64,000 nt of DNA from Melioribacter sp. (GTDB lineage Bacteria; Bacteroidota; Ignavibacteria; Ignavibacteriales; Melioribacteraceae). Made by a program: the position numbers and the translations under genes. The stretch is from positions 16,765 to 80,764 of the forward strand of contig PMDS01000091.1 of assembly GCA_003155655.1 (NCBI GenBank), in the 5' to 3' direction. Below are positions 39,552 to 50,068 of the stretch, one piece after another (position 1 is the stretch's first letter; each line of letters starts with the position of its first letter). The notes beneath the pieces are model-generated. The model searched no databases and was not told the origin of the DNA. It saw only the letters and a list, made by a program, of their open reading frames with translations.

Positions 39552-41942
39552 CTATTCATATCTAATACTCTTAACCGGATTGGCAAACGCTGCTTTTATC
39601 GTCTGTGAACTAACGGTTATAAGAGCAATCAATAAAGCCATGCCACCGGATAATATAAAAACCCACCAGCTAATATTAATTCTGAATGCAAAGTCTTGCA
39701 GCCAGCTAGCCATAAGATAGTACGCAACCGGTATTGCAATTATATTCGCATATAATACCCATTGAAGAAACTGTTTTGAAAGAGTTCCAACAACATCAGA
39801 AACTGAAGCCCCCAATACTTTACGGATTCCGATTTCTTTTCTCTTTTGCTCTACGATGAACGAGACCAAACCAAGTAAACCAAGGCATGCAATAATAATT
39901 GCCAGAGCTGAAGAATAGCTTACTATTTGAGCAACCCTTTCTTCTCTTTTATACAATGAATTGAAATCAGAATCTAAAAATGTGTATTTAAACGGTTTCT
40001 GGCCCGAGTATCTGTCCCAAACCGATTTAATAAAATCAATTGTTGCAGGAAGATTACCACTTTTCGTTTTGACACATAAATACTGCAAATATGGTTTATT
40101 TAGCCTGACAAACAATGGCTCAATTTTTTGATGCAGTGAATGGATGTTAATATCTTTTATTAAGCCTATAATATTGTATTTATTATTATTTATGCTAATA
40201 GTGGAATTAATTGCGTTTTTCAGACCAAGCGAATTTGCCAGAGATTGGTTTATTAAAACCGCATTTGTACTATCTGTTGTAATATTCTTTGAGAAATTTC
40301 TGCCCTCAACTAGAGGTATATTAAATGTCTGCAGGAAATTAAAATCACTATCAATCGAATAGGATAAGACTTTAGTTTCACCTGCTTCACCGGGTATATT
40401 AACGTAAGTTGCCGAGACAATATTAATTGGGGTTTGGCTGCAAGCAGTAACATCACTAATTGATGGGTTCTGACTTAGATCCTGCTTCATTGGTCCAAGT
40501 TGTATTATAACATTATTATTAAGCGGGACAACAACAATATTTTCGCGGTTATAACCCATGTCCCTATTCTTTATATAATTCAATTGTGAAAGAATTATAA
40601 AAGTGCAGGCAATAAGAGCGATTGAGGCAGCAAATTGAGTAACCACTAAAATGTACCGTAAATATGCATGTTTGCCTTTTGCATTATCTCCCATAATGAC
40701 TTTGACAGGCTGAAAACTTGAAAGAATAAATGCAGGATAAGCCCCAGACAATAAACCGATTAGTAATGTAATTACTGAAATTCCAATAAGAAAAGAGGGC
40801 TGAAGCAAGGCTGCACTGCTAAAATTAATTCCGATTAATTGATTAAATGAAGGCAATAAAAACAGATCAAGAATTATGGCAAATATACCAGCCGTAATTG
40901 AAAGAAAAACTGAATCCCCCATAAACTGGGCAATTAATTGGATCTTATTTGCCCCAATCACTTTACGGACTCCTACTTCCCTGGCCCTTAACGAAGCACG
41001 CGCAGTTGAAAGATTCATATAATTAATACTGGCAATTGATAACATCACAATCGCAATTGCAATTAAAATTAACATTGTCTTCAAATCACCATTTTCACCC
41101 ATACCAAAGTATGCATTGTTGTACAGACGAATATCTTTCAATGGCTGCAGATACAATTCTCTTGCTTTAATATCTGCATTAGCATCACTTAAATACTTAT
41201 TGACTATATTGGGCATTCTTGCGTTAATAAATTCAGGATTTGTTCCGTTTATTACCTTAACATAATTGTACCAGGAGTTGTTTTTCCAACTTAATGCTTG
41301 TTCCCTATTTTTTAAGCCTGAAGCATATGTTTCAAATGATGTAATCAGTCCATACGTAGCAAATTGAGAATTAGCAGGCAAAGATTTATAGATACCTGTA
41401 ACAGTCCATGTTTCTGTCTCAATAACAGTAATAGTTTTGCCAATAGGATTTTCACTGCCAAATAATTTCTTTGCAATATTTTCTGAAAGAATAACCGTGT
41501 TGAGTTGAGATAGAGCAGTATTAGTGTTGCCTTGCATCAATTCAATTGAAAACATCTGTAAAAAATTTGGAGCAGTAGCATAGAGTACATTTTCTTCAAA
41601 AGACATATTTTTAGAATTATTAATTGCAGCATTTTTCCATGTTCCTATTGTAGCATAGTTAACAATTTCCGGGAATTCTGATTTAAGTGTGCGTCCGAGA
41701 GGTTCCTGTGTTACAGCAAAATACTCGGTACCCATAAAAGGTTTGCCTGGGACTCTCTGAATTACCCGGTAAATTGAATCAGTGTTTGGATAGGATTTAT
41801 CGTATTCCCATTCGAATTTTACGTAAAGCATTATCAATGACGCGATTGCAATTCCAATTGCAAGTCCCGAGATATTTAAGAATGTAAATACTTTTTGTCT
41901 CAGAATATTGCGGATTACAATTTTGAAATAATTTCTAATCAT
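39552..41942 (-). CDS. P17: duplicated-FtsX ABC permease, 796 aa
   Basis: Intact; tandem sister of P16. Differences concentrate in the two periplasmic domains, for example TIGTWKNAAINNSKNMSFEEN against TMSSWKDVVINIDRKKNYEED, while helices and coupling segments (RAREVGVRKVIGANKIQLIAQF; KRKEIGIRKVLGASVSDVVGTL) are almost the same. This is the clearest recent duplication in the array. It ends NPVKSIRYE. Ribosome site AAGGAT; 15 nt from P18. Confidence 0.94.
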   Translation of the reverse strand: MIRNYFKIVIRNILRQKVFTFLNISGLAIGIAIASLIMLYVKFEWEYDKSYPNTDSIYRVIQRVPGKPFMGTEYFAVTQEPLGRTLKSEFPEIVNYATIGTWKNAAINNSKNMSFEENVLYATAPNFLQMFSIELMQGNTNTALSQLNTVILSENIAKKLFGSENPIGKTITVIETETWTVTGIYKSLPANSQFATYGLITSFETYASGLKNREQALSWKNNSWYNYVKVINGTNPEFINARMPNIVNKYLSDANADIKARELYLQPLKDIRLYNNAYFGMGENGDLKTMLILIAIAIVMLSIASINYMNLSTARASLRAREVGVRKVIGANKIQLIAQFMGDSVFLSITAGIFAIILDLFLLPSFNQLIGINFSSAALLQPSFLIGISVITLLIGLLSGAYPAFILSSFQPVKVIMGDNAKGKHAYLRYILVVTQFAASIALIACTFIILSQLNYIKNRDMGYNRENIVVVPLNNNVIIQLGPMKQDLSQNPSISDVTACSQTPINIVSATYVNIPGEAGETKVLSYSIDSDFNFLQTFNIPLVEGRNFSKNITTDSTNAVLINQSLANSLGLKNAINSTISINNNKYNIIGLIKDINIHSLHQKIEPLFVRLNKPYLQYLCVKTKSGNLPATIDFIKSVWDRYSGQKPFKYTFLDSDFNSLYKREERVAQIVSYSSALAIIIACLGLLGLVSFIVEQKRKEIGIRKVLGASVSDVVGTLSKQFLQWVLYANIIAIPVAYYLMASWLQDFAFRINISWWVFILSGGMALLIALITVSSQTIKAAFANPVKSIRYE

Positions 41943-41957
41943 ATCATCATCCTTAAT

Positions 41958-44384
41958 TTATTCATACCTGATACTTTTAGCCGGGTTAGTAAGTGCTGCT
42001 TTAATTGTTTGCGAGCTAACTGTTGTAAATGCAATCAGGAGTGTAACTATTCCGGATATAATAAATACAAGCCAGTTAATTTCAGTTTTATAAGCAAAAT
42101 TTTGGAGCCAGTTATTCATTATAATATAGGCTACAGGCCATGCAATTATATTTGCCAGCAATACCCACCATGCAAATTCTTTGGAAAGCAGCATTACAAT
42201 TTCAAGAACCGAAGCACCGAGCACCTTACGGACTCCAATTTCTTTTGATTTTTGTTCAGCCAGGAAAGCTGCAAGTCCGAATAAACCCATGCACGCTACA
42301 AAAATCGAAAGTATTGAAAAGGTCAAAACGGAAGTCCCGGTGTTTTCGTCGGAACGATACATATTTGTAAATGATTCATCCATAAACTGATAACTTAAAG
42401 GAATTGTTTGAGCAATACTTTTCCATTTGGATTTTGCTTCACTTAATATATTAGCTACACTTGCCATATTTATATTAAACGAAACATGTCCCATGCTGTT
42501 GCCGTACAACAAACAAAGAGGACCGATATCTTGGTGGAACGATTCGTAATGGAAATCTTTTACAACGCCAATGATTTTATATTTTGTTAACTGGTTGTTG
42601 TCGTTCCGGGTGTAAATGTAATTATCGATGGGATTTGTGTACCCCATTTTTTTAACTGCCGTTTCATTGAGAATAACGGAAGAAGTATTATCTCCGTAGT
42701 CTTGTGAAAAATTTCTTCCTTCAGCGAGTTGAATTCCCATTGTTTTTAAATAATCGTAATCAATTTTCCATCTTTGCATAGTCAAACCGTTTTGAGCGAC
42801 TGAAATACTCTCCTTAAAAAATACTTCTATATTTCTGGCAGATGGCGTTGGAAGGAATTCAGTTATTGTTCCTGATTTAACACCAGGGACTTGAAGCATT
42901 TCATTTTTGAATGTTTCAATGCCGCTGCCGAGAGCATAAGTATCGTTAATTACAAGGACTTGATCTTTTTGGTATCCAAGATTTGTGTTCTGAATATAAT
43001 TCAGCTGCCTATATATAATTATTGTACCAATTATTAATATTACAGAAGTAGCAAATTGAAAAACAACTAGAAAGCTTCTCAATTTACTCCCTCTATAATT
43101 TGAATGGATTTTACCTTTAATAATCATAGCAGGATTGAATTTTGATAGATAAAATGCTGGATAACTTCCGGCGAGTAAACCGACTATAAACGGTAATAAA
43201 ATTATAATAAACAAAATTTGTCTTGATACAATATTCGAGAAATATAAATCTTTGCCTGCTAATTTACTGAAAGAAGGAAGCATAAAATAAACAGCAATCA
43301 GTGCTATTAGTACCGAACATATTGCTGTCAAAGTTGATTCGGTAAGAAATTGAGAAATTAAACTTTGTTTATCAGTACCCAGCACTTTTCTAATTCCCAC
43401 TTCGCGCGTGCGGTTAGCAGAACGCGCGGTGGTAAGATTCATAAAATTTATACAAGCAATAAGAAGAATAAACAACGCTACTGCCGAATAAATATAAATG
43501 TATTGTATATTTCCAGTCGGAGACATTTCCTGTGTACGTTTTGAATACATGTGTATTTTAGTGATAGGAATCAGGGAATTTAAAATGCTGTTACCAGCTT
43601 TTTCGAATTCTTCCCTGCTTTTAATCCCAAGATGCTCTTTTGCATAAGGCAAACAATATTTATCATTGAATTGAACCAGTTCCTCATCAACTTTTTTATA
43701 ATCCGCTCCGGGTCTCAGCAACAAATAAGTATGAAAATTCATCGATATAAAATTTCCCCAATCATATTTAACATCCTTCATCGAGAATAGAAAATCAAAC
43801 CTGAAATGTGAATTTGAAGGAACATCTTTTATCACAGCGGATACCTTATAGAGCGTACCATGGTTATCGTCGGTTTCAATATACTTTCCTACTATATCGG
43901 CTTTCCCGAAATATTTTTTTGCAGTGGATTCTGTAAGTATTACAGAACGCGGATCAACCAATGCATTTTCTGTGCTGCCGTATAATACAGGGAAAGTAAA
44001 AACTTTAAAGAAAGTTGTGTCGACATGAAAGCATCTCAGTTCCACATTATAAACTTCACCATGTTTAACAAGCTTTCTCCCTCCGTATGGATAAATTCTT
44101 GTATACTCTTCCACTTCTGAATAATCCTGTTTCATAAGTTGACCCATCATATCCGATGTGATCGGCGTATGCAGTTCGCTTCCACCGAATTTCAAATCCG
44201 TATTAATACGATATATTCTATCTGCGTTTTTGTGAAATCGGTCATAACTTAATTCATCTTGGATATATAACATTATCAACAAGCAGCAAGCAATTCCAAT
44301 AGCTAAACCAAGAATGTTAATAAATGAATACATCTTGTGACGTTTAATATTTCTGATAGCTATTTTCAAATAATTTTTAATCAT
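41958..44384 (-). CDS. P18: duplicated-FtsX ABC permease, 808 aa
   Basis: Intact. Coupling segments RTREVGIRKVLGTDKQSLISQF and KSKEIGVRKVLGASVLEIVMLL. It shares with P19 the helix 7 region SKEFxWWVLLANxIAWPVAY and the tail SSQTIKAALTNPAKSIRYE. The first periplasmic domain has a long insert (around FNDKYCLPYAKEHLGIKSREEFEKAG) that corresponds to a related insert in P19, so the two are sisters. AAAGGA is the ribosome site; the upstream gap of 71 nt holds a 16-bp dyad. Confidence 0.94.
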   Translation of the reverse strand: MIKNYLKIAIRNIKRHKMYSFINILGLAIGIACCLLIMLYIQDELSYDRFHKNADRIYRINTDLKFGGSELHTPITSDMMGQLMKQDYSEVEEYTRIYPYGGRKLVKHGEVYNVELRCFHVDTTFFKVFTFPVLYGSTENALVDPRSVILTESTAKKYFGKADIVGKYIETDDNHGTLYKVSAVIKDVPSNSHFRFDFLFSMKDVKYDWGNFISMNFHTYLLLRPGADYKKVDEELVQFNDKYCLPYAKEHLGIKSREEFEKAGNSILNSLIPITKIHMYSKRTQEMSPTGNIQYIYIYSAVALFILLIACINFMNLTTARSANRTREVGIRKVLGTDKQSLISQFLTESTLTAICSVLIALIAVYFMLPSFSKLAGKDLYFSNIVSRQILFIIILLPFIVGLLAGSYPAFYLSKFNPAMIIKGKIHSNYRGSKLRSFLVVFQFATSVILIIGTIIIYRQLNYIQNTNLGYQKDQVLVINDTYALGSGIETFKNEMLQVPGVKSGTITEFLPTPSARNIEVFFKESISVAQNGLTMQRWKIDYDYLKTMGIQLAEGRNFSQDYGDNTSSVILNETAVKKMGYTNPIDNYIYTRNDNNQLTKYKIIGVVKDFHYESFHQDIGPLCLLYGNSMGHVSFNINMASVANILSEAKSKWKSIAQTIPLSYQFMDESFTNMYRSDENTGTSVLTFSILSIFVACMGLFGLAAFLAEQKSKEIGVRKVLGASVLEIVMLLSKEFAWWVLLANIIAWPVAYIIMNNWLQNFAYKTEINWLVFIISGIVTLLIAFTTVSSQTIKAALTNPAKSIRYE

Positions 44385-44399
44385 ATTTAATTCCTTTAC

Positions 44400-44415
44400 T
44401 TGTATTCCAATACAA
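44400..44415. promoter_or_regulatory. 16-bp dyad in the P19-P18 gap
   Basis: TTGTATTCCAATACAA has perfect 7-bp inverted arms around CC. It lies 15 nt upstream of the P18 start codon, overlapping the leader, so it could be a repressor site or a small RNA hairpin. It does not resemble the dyads at 51655-51690. Confidence 0.3.
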
Positions 44416-44455
44416 TGACAATTTGTGAACGCTTAGGAATTTTGAGATTGCATTT

Positions 44456-46903
44456 TTATTCATACCTTATACTTTTAGCCGGGTTAGTTAAAGCAGCTTT
44501 AATTGTTTGCGAGCTTACCGTTGCAAATGCAATTAATAGTGTAATAATTGCTGCAAGAATAAATACAAGCCAGCCAACCTCAGTTCTATAAGCAAAATTC
44601 TGGAGCCAATTATTCATCATAAAATATGCTACAGGCCATGCAATTAAGTTTGCAAGTAATACCCACCATGTAAATTCTTTGGAAAGAAGCATTACAATTT
44701 CAACAACCGATGCACCTAATACTTTTCTTATACCTATTTCTTTCGTTCGCTGTTCGGTTATGAATGAAACTAATCCAAATAAACCAAGACAAGCAATTAT
44801 AATTGCCAGTAATGAAAACACTGTTGTTATCTTTGCAATTCTATTTTCGGATGTATACATTCTTTCAAGATTTTCATTTAAGAATGTCCAATACATTTTC
44901 TCACTTCCGGAGAATTTATTCCAGACTTTTTCTATGCTACTAATTACTGTATTAATATTAGTTGCAGCAACACGAATAGTAATTACTGTTGATGCTTGTC
45001 TTATATGACTTAAATGAAGCACCAGAGGTCTTACAGTTTTATGAAGCGATTCATAGTTAAAATCTTTAATTATGCCAATTATTTTAAAAGGAATCATTTC
45101 TTTTGTATCATTCTTCATTGCAGCGAGATTTTTACCAACCGGGTTCCTGTTGTTAAATCTTTTTACCATTGCTTCATTTATTACAACAGCGTTTGTATCA
45201 GAGTTAAATTCTCTTGAAAAAAATCTTCCGTCTTTTATTTTAAGTTGGTATGTTTTTGCAAAGTCATAATCTACATCCAGCATTTGTGCAGGTATTACAT
45301 TAGATCCCGTCATCTTATCAAAAATATAACCATTGCCGGGTATACCAGAAGCAAACATCAGAGAAGATGCCGTTGAACTAATTACTTCGGGATTATTTAA
45401 AATTTCCTGCTGAAATACTTTTATGTTCCTTGTAATTACAGACCCATTGTTAATCGCAATTAATGCTTCTCTGTTAAATCCAAGATCCCTTTTCTGAATA
45501 AACTCAAGCTGATTTTTTATTGTTATAGTTCCGATTATGAGCGTAATTGAAATAGCAAATTGAACAATAACGAGAATACTTCTAATTCTACTTTTCCTGC
45601 TTTTTGACCCCGGGCCACCTTTTAATATATGCGCGGATTGAAATGAAGAAAGATAAAATGCGGGGTAGCTTCCAGCTATTAATCCGACAATAATTCCAAT
45701 AGTTATTAATGCCGGCAGATTAAACAGATTATCAAAAAGATTGAATGAAAGTTTACGATTGATAAAATCATTGAAATAAGGAAGCAACAAATAGATCAAC
45801 AAAACTGAAAACATAACAGAAATCATACTTATAAAAATTGATTCGGAAAGAAATTGTGATATAAGTTTTGATCTATTTGAGCCAAGAGTTTTTCTAATAC
45901 CAACTTCTCTTGAGCGCTTTTCGGATTTTGCCGTAGAAAGATTCATAAAATTAAATATTGCTATGAGTAGTATGAATGAACCAACTGCAAGAAAAATATA
46001 GGAATATGTAATATTGCTTATCCTTTCATTTCCCCATTCTGTATTTGAATCTACGTTATAATCTGTTTGTGATCTCAAATAGATTGATGATAATGGCTGG
46101 AGTAAATATTCATAGATATTTCCACTCTTAATAAAATCATTAGGAGCAATACCAAGCATTGAACTAGCCAAAGGAATGATATTCTTTTTTGCAATATTTT
46201 TCATTTTATTATTAAACTCATTTATATCTATCCCCTTTTTCATTTGCAGGTAAGTTGTATACCCACCCGACAACCAATCTTGAGATGTTGGTTCTTCATA
46301 GGTCGACATAGACAATAGGAAATTGCAACTAAAGTGGGATTTTTTTGGAAAATCCTTCATTACTCCGGTAATTAGATATTCAGCAGAATTATCAACTGTA
46401 AAAGTTTTTCCTACCGGATTAATATCACCAAAGTATTTTTTTGATGCCGTTTCTGAAATAACTATTGTATTGGGGTTTCTTAACGAATTTTTTTTATCTC
46501 CATATAAAAATGGTAAAGTAAAAATTTCGAAATAAGATGAGTCTGCTGTATATATGTCTCCTTCCCTAAAGATTTTATCATTATATCTTAGATTATGCTG
46601 ACCGAAGTAACCAATCCTAGCGTAATTAATTACCTCTGGGAAATTATCTTTTAATGCAGCCCCTAAAGGTGGACAGGATTTTGCATTTGTCTGATCGACA
46701 CCCTGGAAACGAAAGTGTACAAGTACCCTGTAAATTTGATCTTTATTATCATTGAAATTATCAAAACCAATTTCGTCCAGAACAAATAAACCGAGTATTA
46801 TAAAACATGAAATCCCAACTGCAAGTCCGGCTATATTTATTAAAGAGAATATTTTATTTCTCATCAGGTTTCTTAATGCAATCGTAAAATAATTTTTGAG
46901 CAT
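44456..46903 (-). CDS. P19: duplicated-FtsX ABC permease, 815 aa (longest copy)
   Basis: Serves as the reference for the family. Helix 1 about residues 20-42; periplasmic domain 1 about 43-298, with KKYFGDINPVGK (155-166) and ITGVMKDFP (178-186); helix 2 about 299-325; coupling segment RSREVGIRKTLGSNRSKLISQFLSES (330-355); helix 3 about 352-376; helix 4 about 397-420; linker; helix 5 about 441-463; periplasmic domain 2 up to about 695; then helices 6-8, with the second coupling segment RTKEIGIRKVLGASVVEIVML between 6 and 7. It ends NPAKSIRYE. This is two FtsX/MacB_PCD modules in one chain, with no ATPase fused. It follows ATPase N1 by 50 nt; AGGAAA precedes the ATG. Confidence 0.95.
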   Translation of the reverse strand: MLKNYFTIALRNLMRNKIFSLINIAGLAVGISCFIILGLFVLDEIGFDNFNDNKDQIYRVLVHFRFQGVDQTNAKSCPPLGAALKDNFPEVINYARIGYFGQHNLRYNDKIFREGDIYTADSSYFEIFTLPFLYGDKKNSLRNPNTIVISETASKKYFGDINPVGKTFTVDNSAEYLITGVMKDFPKKSHFSCNFLLSMSTYEEPTSQDWLSGGYTTYLQMKKGIDINEFNNKMKNIAKKNIIPLASSMLGIAPNDFIKSGNIYEYLLQPLSSIYLRSQTDYNVDSNTEWGNERISNITYSYIFLAVGSFILLIAIFNFMNLSTAKSEKRSREVGIRKTLGSNRSKLISQFLSESIFISMISVMFSVLLIYLLLPYFNDFINRKLSFNLFDNLFNLPALITIGIIVGLIAGSYPAFYLSSFQSAHILKGGPGSKSRKSRIRSILVIVQFAISITLIIGTITIKNQLEFIQKRDLGFNREALIAINNGSVITRNIKVFQQEILNNPEVISSTASSLMFASGIPGNGYIFDKMTGSNVIPAQMLDVDYDFAKTYQLKIKDGRFFSREFNSDTNAVVINEAMVKRFNNRNPVGKNLAAMKNDTKEMIPFKIIGIIKDFNYESLHKTVRPLVLHLSHIRQASTVITIRVAATNINTVISSIEKVWNKFSGSEKMYWTFLNENLERMYTSENRIAKITTVFSLLAIIIACLGLFGLVSFITEQRTKEIGIRKVLGASVVEIVMLLSKEFTWWVLLANLIAWPVAYFMMNNWLQNFAYRTEVGWLVFILAAIITLLIAFATVSSQTIKAALTNPAKSIRYE

Positions 46904-46953
46904 GTCCGGTTTCCTTATTTTATATTTTCATTTTTCATAAATGGTTTTTTAGA

Positions 46954-47643
46954 TCAAACCCTGAATGATTCCTGAAAATTTTCTGTAACTACTTTACCAT
47001 CAAACAAATGAATAACACGGTTCCCATATTCAGCATAAGTAGGTGAGTGTGTAACCATAATTACTGTAGTGCCGCCCTCATTCAAAAAGGTAAGCATTTT
47101 CATTACTTCATCGCCATGAGATGAATCAAGGTTACCTGTTGGTTCATCTGCCAGGATTAATTTTGGATTTGCCACAAGAGCGCGTGCTACGGCAACTCTT
47201 TGCTGCTGCCCCCCGGAAAGCTGCTGCGGAAAATGATTTCTTCTATGCATAATTTCCATAATTTCTAAAACTGTTTGTACTTTACGCTTTCTTTCAGATG
47301 GAGAGACTTTTAAATAAAGAAGCGGCAGCTCAACATTTTCATAAATTGTCAGCTCATCAATCAGATTGAAACTTTGAAATACAAATCCAATATTTTCTTT
47401 TCTAATCTGGGCGCGCTGCCTTTCATTAAATTTTGAGACTTCCTTGCCAAGGAAGTGATATTCTCCACCTGATGGATTATCAAGCATACCAAGAATGTTC
47501 ATCAATGTGGATTTGCCGCACCCCGAAGGACCCATTATTGAAACAAACTCACCCTCATTAATTTCAATGCTTACATTGTCCAGGGCTGTAGTTTCAACTT
47601 CTTCTGTGCGATAAATTTTTACTAAGTTATTTGTGCGTAGCAT
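46954..47643 (-). CDS. N1: ABC ATPase, LolD/MacB type, 229 aa
   Basis: Canonical ATPase subunit. Walker A GPSGCGKS (residues 38-45), Q-loop FVFQ (87-90), signature LSGGQQQR (142-149), Walker B LILADEP (162-168), D-loop NLDS (171-174) and switch His in THS (199). All catalytic elements are intact, so this is the more conventional of the two ATPases in the array. It lies 28 nt after P20 and 50 nt before P19, with TTGGAG as ribosome site. Given hlyD-P20-N1 in order, it probably powers at least P20 and may serve many other permeases. A short C-terminal extension ([12 protein letters not shown]) follows the core. Confidence 0.96.
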   Translation of the reverse strand: MLRTNNLVKIYRTEEVETTALDNVSIEINEGEFVSIMGPSGCGKSTLMNILGMLDNPSGGEYHFLGKEVSKFNERQRAQIRKENIGFVFQSFNLIDELTIYENVELPLLYLKVSPSERKRKVQTVLEIMEIMHRRNHFPQQLSGGQQQRVAVARALVANPKLILADEPTGNLDSSHGDEVMKMLTFLNEGGTTVIMVTHSPTYAEYGNRVIHLFDGKVVTENFQESFRV

Positions 47644-47671
47644 TTTTGCTCCAATATTTATGTTATTAATA

Positions 47672-50050
47672 TTATTCGTACCTTAAAGTTTCTACCGGAT
47701 TTGAAAGTACTGCTTTTGTAGTATGATAAAGGGAGGCAGCCATTGCGGTTAAAAACATCAATCCTATGCATATCAAGTAATCCGAAATTTGCATCTGGTA
47801 TTTGTAAGCTCCGGGAGTTGTTATTTGTACTAAATAGCCGGAAGGCAAAGCTGCTGCTGCCGAGATTATAAGCATGAGAATAAAATCTTTCGACATCAGT
47901 GTGTATAACTGAGAACTATTTGCACCGAACACTTTACGAATGCCGACTTCTTTTACTCTTCTTTGCGATGCAAAAGAAATCATTCCAAACAAACCGTTTG
48001 CGGCAATTAACAGCGCAAGGATTGAAAAACCTATAAATAATTTTTTAACAATTTCCCAAACCCCTTTTGTCCCGAAATCAATTTCGTTCCCGAACGGGAC
48101 TATTTCTATTATTGATTCCGGGAAAAATTTCCTGAACTGACTCTTTACATATTCTTTAGTTTTATCTTTATCATTAGGTTTAATTCTAATCCCAAATACC
48201 CCGCTTTCTTTAAGATCGTCGGAATTTAAAATCATATAATAAGCCGGAATTATTTCATGAACGGAATACTGATGAAAATCTTTTACCACGCCAATAATCG
48301 TGTATTGGTTGTTATCGATTTTTTTCCCTAACGGATCGTTCCACTTAAGAGTTTTCAACGCTGTTTCATTTATAATGCAAGCTTTATTGTCTGTTGAATA
48401 TTGCCTTGAAAAATTTCTACCGTTAATCAATTGTATTTTGTATGTATTAATAAAATCGTAACTGACGGAGTTATAATTAATGCTCATCTTGTCCATTGGT
48501 CCAGAACCTTCCCAATTTATTTCCTTTCCCCAATTCCCGTAGAAAGGCGCGTTGTTGGAAATAGATGCGTCAATAATATTCGGGTTAGTTAATAATTCGT
48601 TTCTTAATGTTTCGAAATGAGCTTCTGTTTTTTCTCCAAAAATTCTGCAAATGAGGAGATTCTTATCGTCGAATCCGAGGTCTTTCGTATTCATGTAGTT
48701 AACTTGTTTAATAACAAAAATTGCCGCTAGGAGCAAAGAGATTGAAACATAAAATTGAAACGTGACTAGAGTCTTTCTTAAAAAACTTCTGGAGGAACCT
48801 GTTCTGTTCTTTTTGAAAAATGAAAGGTTTCCTTTGATTACATGAGAAGGTTGAAGGCCCGAAAGAAATATTGCCGGATAAACGCCAGCAAGAAATCCGG
48901 TAACCAGAAATGTCCCGATCAGGTACAAAATAAATTTAAAGTCACGCGCATAATTTATTTCTATATGCCTTGCTATAACATTATTAAATGTAGGAAGAAA
49001 AACAATAACAAGAATAGCCGCGATTAAAATAGCGAGAAATGAAAAGAATAAAGATTCTCCTATGAATTGCATGAAAAGAGCAAATCTGGATGCCCCGACA
49101 ACTTTGCGAATACCAATTTCTTTTTTTCGCAGAAATGAATTTGCAGTAGAGAGATTAATGAAATTTATGCAGGCCAAAATTAAAATAATTATCCCAAAAC
49201 CACTGATATAGTACATTGCAATTTTAGTGTCATTTCGTTCATCAGAAGTTATATGAATATCAACTAATGATTTAAGATAAAGCTTCTTATAATTATTGGT
49301 TACATACCTATCAGAAAAATTGAATATTTTTTCATTGACCGACTGCATAGAAGCATTTGATTTCAAAGTTACCAGAGTCCAGAACATACTTGACCCGATA
49401 TTTTCAAGCAAATCATAATATTTCCACTCAGCAACTTCTTTATAAGTTGACATGGATACCAGATAATTAGGGCGGAAATCTAAATTGTAAGGTAAGTTTT
49501 TTGTTACGCCGGTTACTCGCAGAGATTTATTCTTTGATGATTTAATAATTTTTCCCATTGGGTTTTCGCCCGGGAAATATTTTTTTGCAAACTCATCGGA
49601 AATAACAACCGAGAATGGTGAAGATAAAGCATTCTCCGGATTTCCTTGCAGAAACTCGAAGGTCAAGACTTTGAAAATATTGTTATCAGCGTAGGCTCCA
49701 TATTTCTCACTGAATGTAAGTTTATCGGATGTTGATAAATATTCGCTGTAGACAAATCCTACTGTAGCCGAATTTTCTATTTCAGGAATCTTATTTTTCA
49801 ATTCGGAAGCTAATTGGTAGCCAGTCTGTCCGTCAATTGAAACTTTATCTCGTAATAGAACTTTTTGCTGAACTTTGTATGTGCGCTGATAATTTTTGTA
49901 ATAATCGTTATAATTCAATTCATAGTGAACAAAAAGCAAAATTAGAAAGCACGCTGTCATTCCTATTGCCAAACCGAAAATATTACTTATTGAATATCCA
50001 ACGTGTTTCCATAAGTTCCGTACAAATATTTTCAAGTAGTTTTTAAACAT
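47672..50050 (-). CDS. P20: duplicated-FtsX ABC permease, 792 aa, most divergent complete copy
   Basis: First permease of the transcript. Coupling segments RKKEIGIRKVVGASRFALFMQF and RVKEVGIRKVFGANSSQLYTLM are recognisable. The region before the last helix is unlike the others: QITTPGAYKYQMQISDYLICIG in place of NKWLQDFAYRINISWW. It still ends NPVETLRYE. Position next to the adaptor gene and N1 suggests it is the ancestral partner of a MacA/MacB-like tripartite pump, from which the rest of the array may be separate in function. TTGGAG precedes the ATG. Confidence 0.94.
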   Translation of the reverse strand: MFKNYLKIFVRNLWKHVGYSISNIFGLAIGMTACFLILLFVHYELNYNDYYKNYQRTYKVQQKVLLRDKVSIDGQTGYQLASELKNKIPEIENSATVGFVYSEYLSTSDKLTFSEKYGAYADNNIFKVLTFEFLQGNPENALSSPFSVVISDEFAKKYFPGENPMGKIIKSSKNKSLRVTGVTKNLPYNLDFRPNYLVSMSTYKEVAEWKYYDLLENIGSSMFWTLVTLKSNASMQSVNEKIFNFSDRYVTNNYKKLYLKSLVDIHITSDERNDTKIAMYYISGFGIIILILACINFINLSTANSFLRKKEIGIRKVVGASRFALFMQFIGESLFFSFLAILIAAILVIVFLPTFNNVIARHIEINYARDFKFILYLIGTFLVTGFLAGVYPAIFLSGLQPSHVIKGNLSFFKKNRTGSSRSFLRKTLVTFQFYVSISLLLAAIFVIKQVNYMNTKDLGFDDKNLLICRIFGEKTEAHFETLRNELLTNPNIIDASISNNAPFYGNWGKEINWEGSGPMDKMSINYNSVSYDFINTYKIQLINGRNFSRQYSTDNKACIINETALKTLKWNDPLGKKIDNNQYTIIGVVKDFHQYSVHEIIPAYYMILNSDDLKESGVFGIRIKPNDKDKTKEYVKSQFRKFFPESIIEIVPFGNEIDFGTKGVWEIVKKLFIGFSILALLIAANGLFGMISFASQRRVKEVGIRKVFGANSSQLYTLMSKDFILMLIISAAAALPSGYLVQITTPGAYKYQMQISDYLICIGLMFLTAMAASLYHTTKAVLSNPVETLRYE

Positions 50051-50068
50051 TTCTACTCCAAATAATAA

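Noticed and set aside
47672..50050. Naming P20 macB and the adaptor macA
   Set aside because: MacB has a fused ATPase and four helices; P20 has eight helices and no ATPase domain, so only a family resemblance is claimed.
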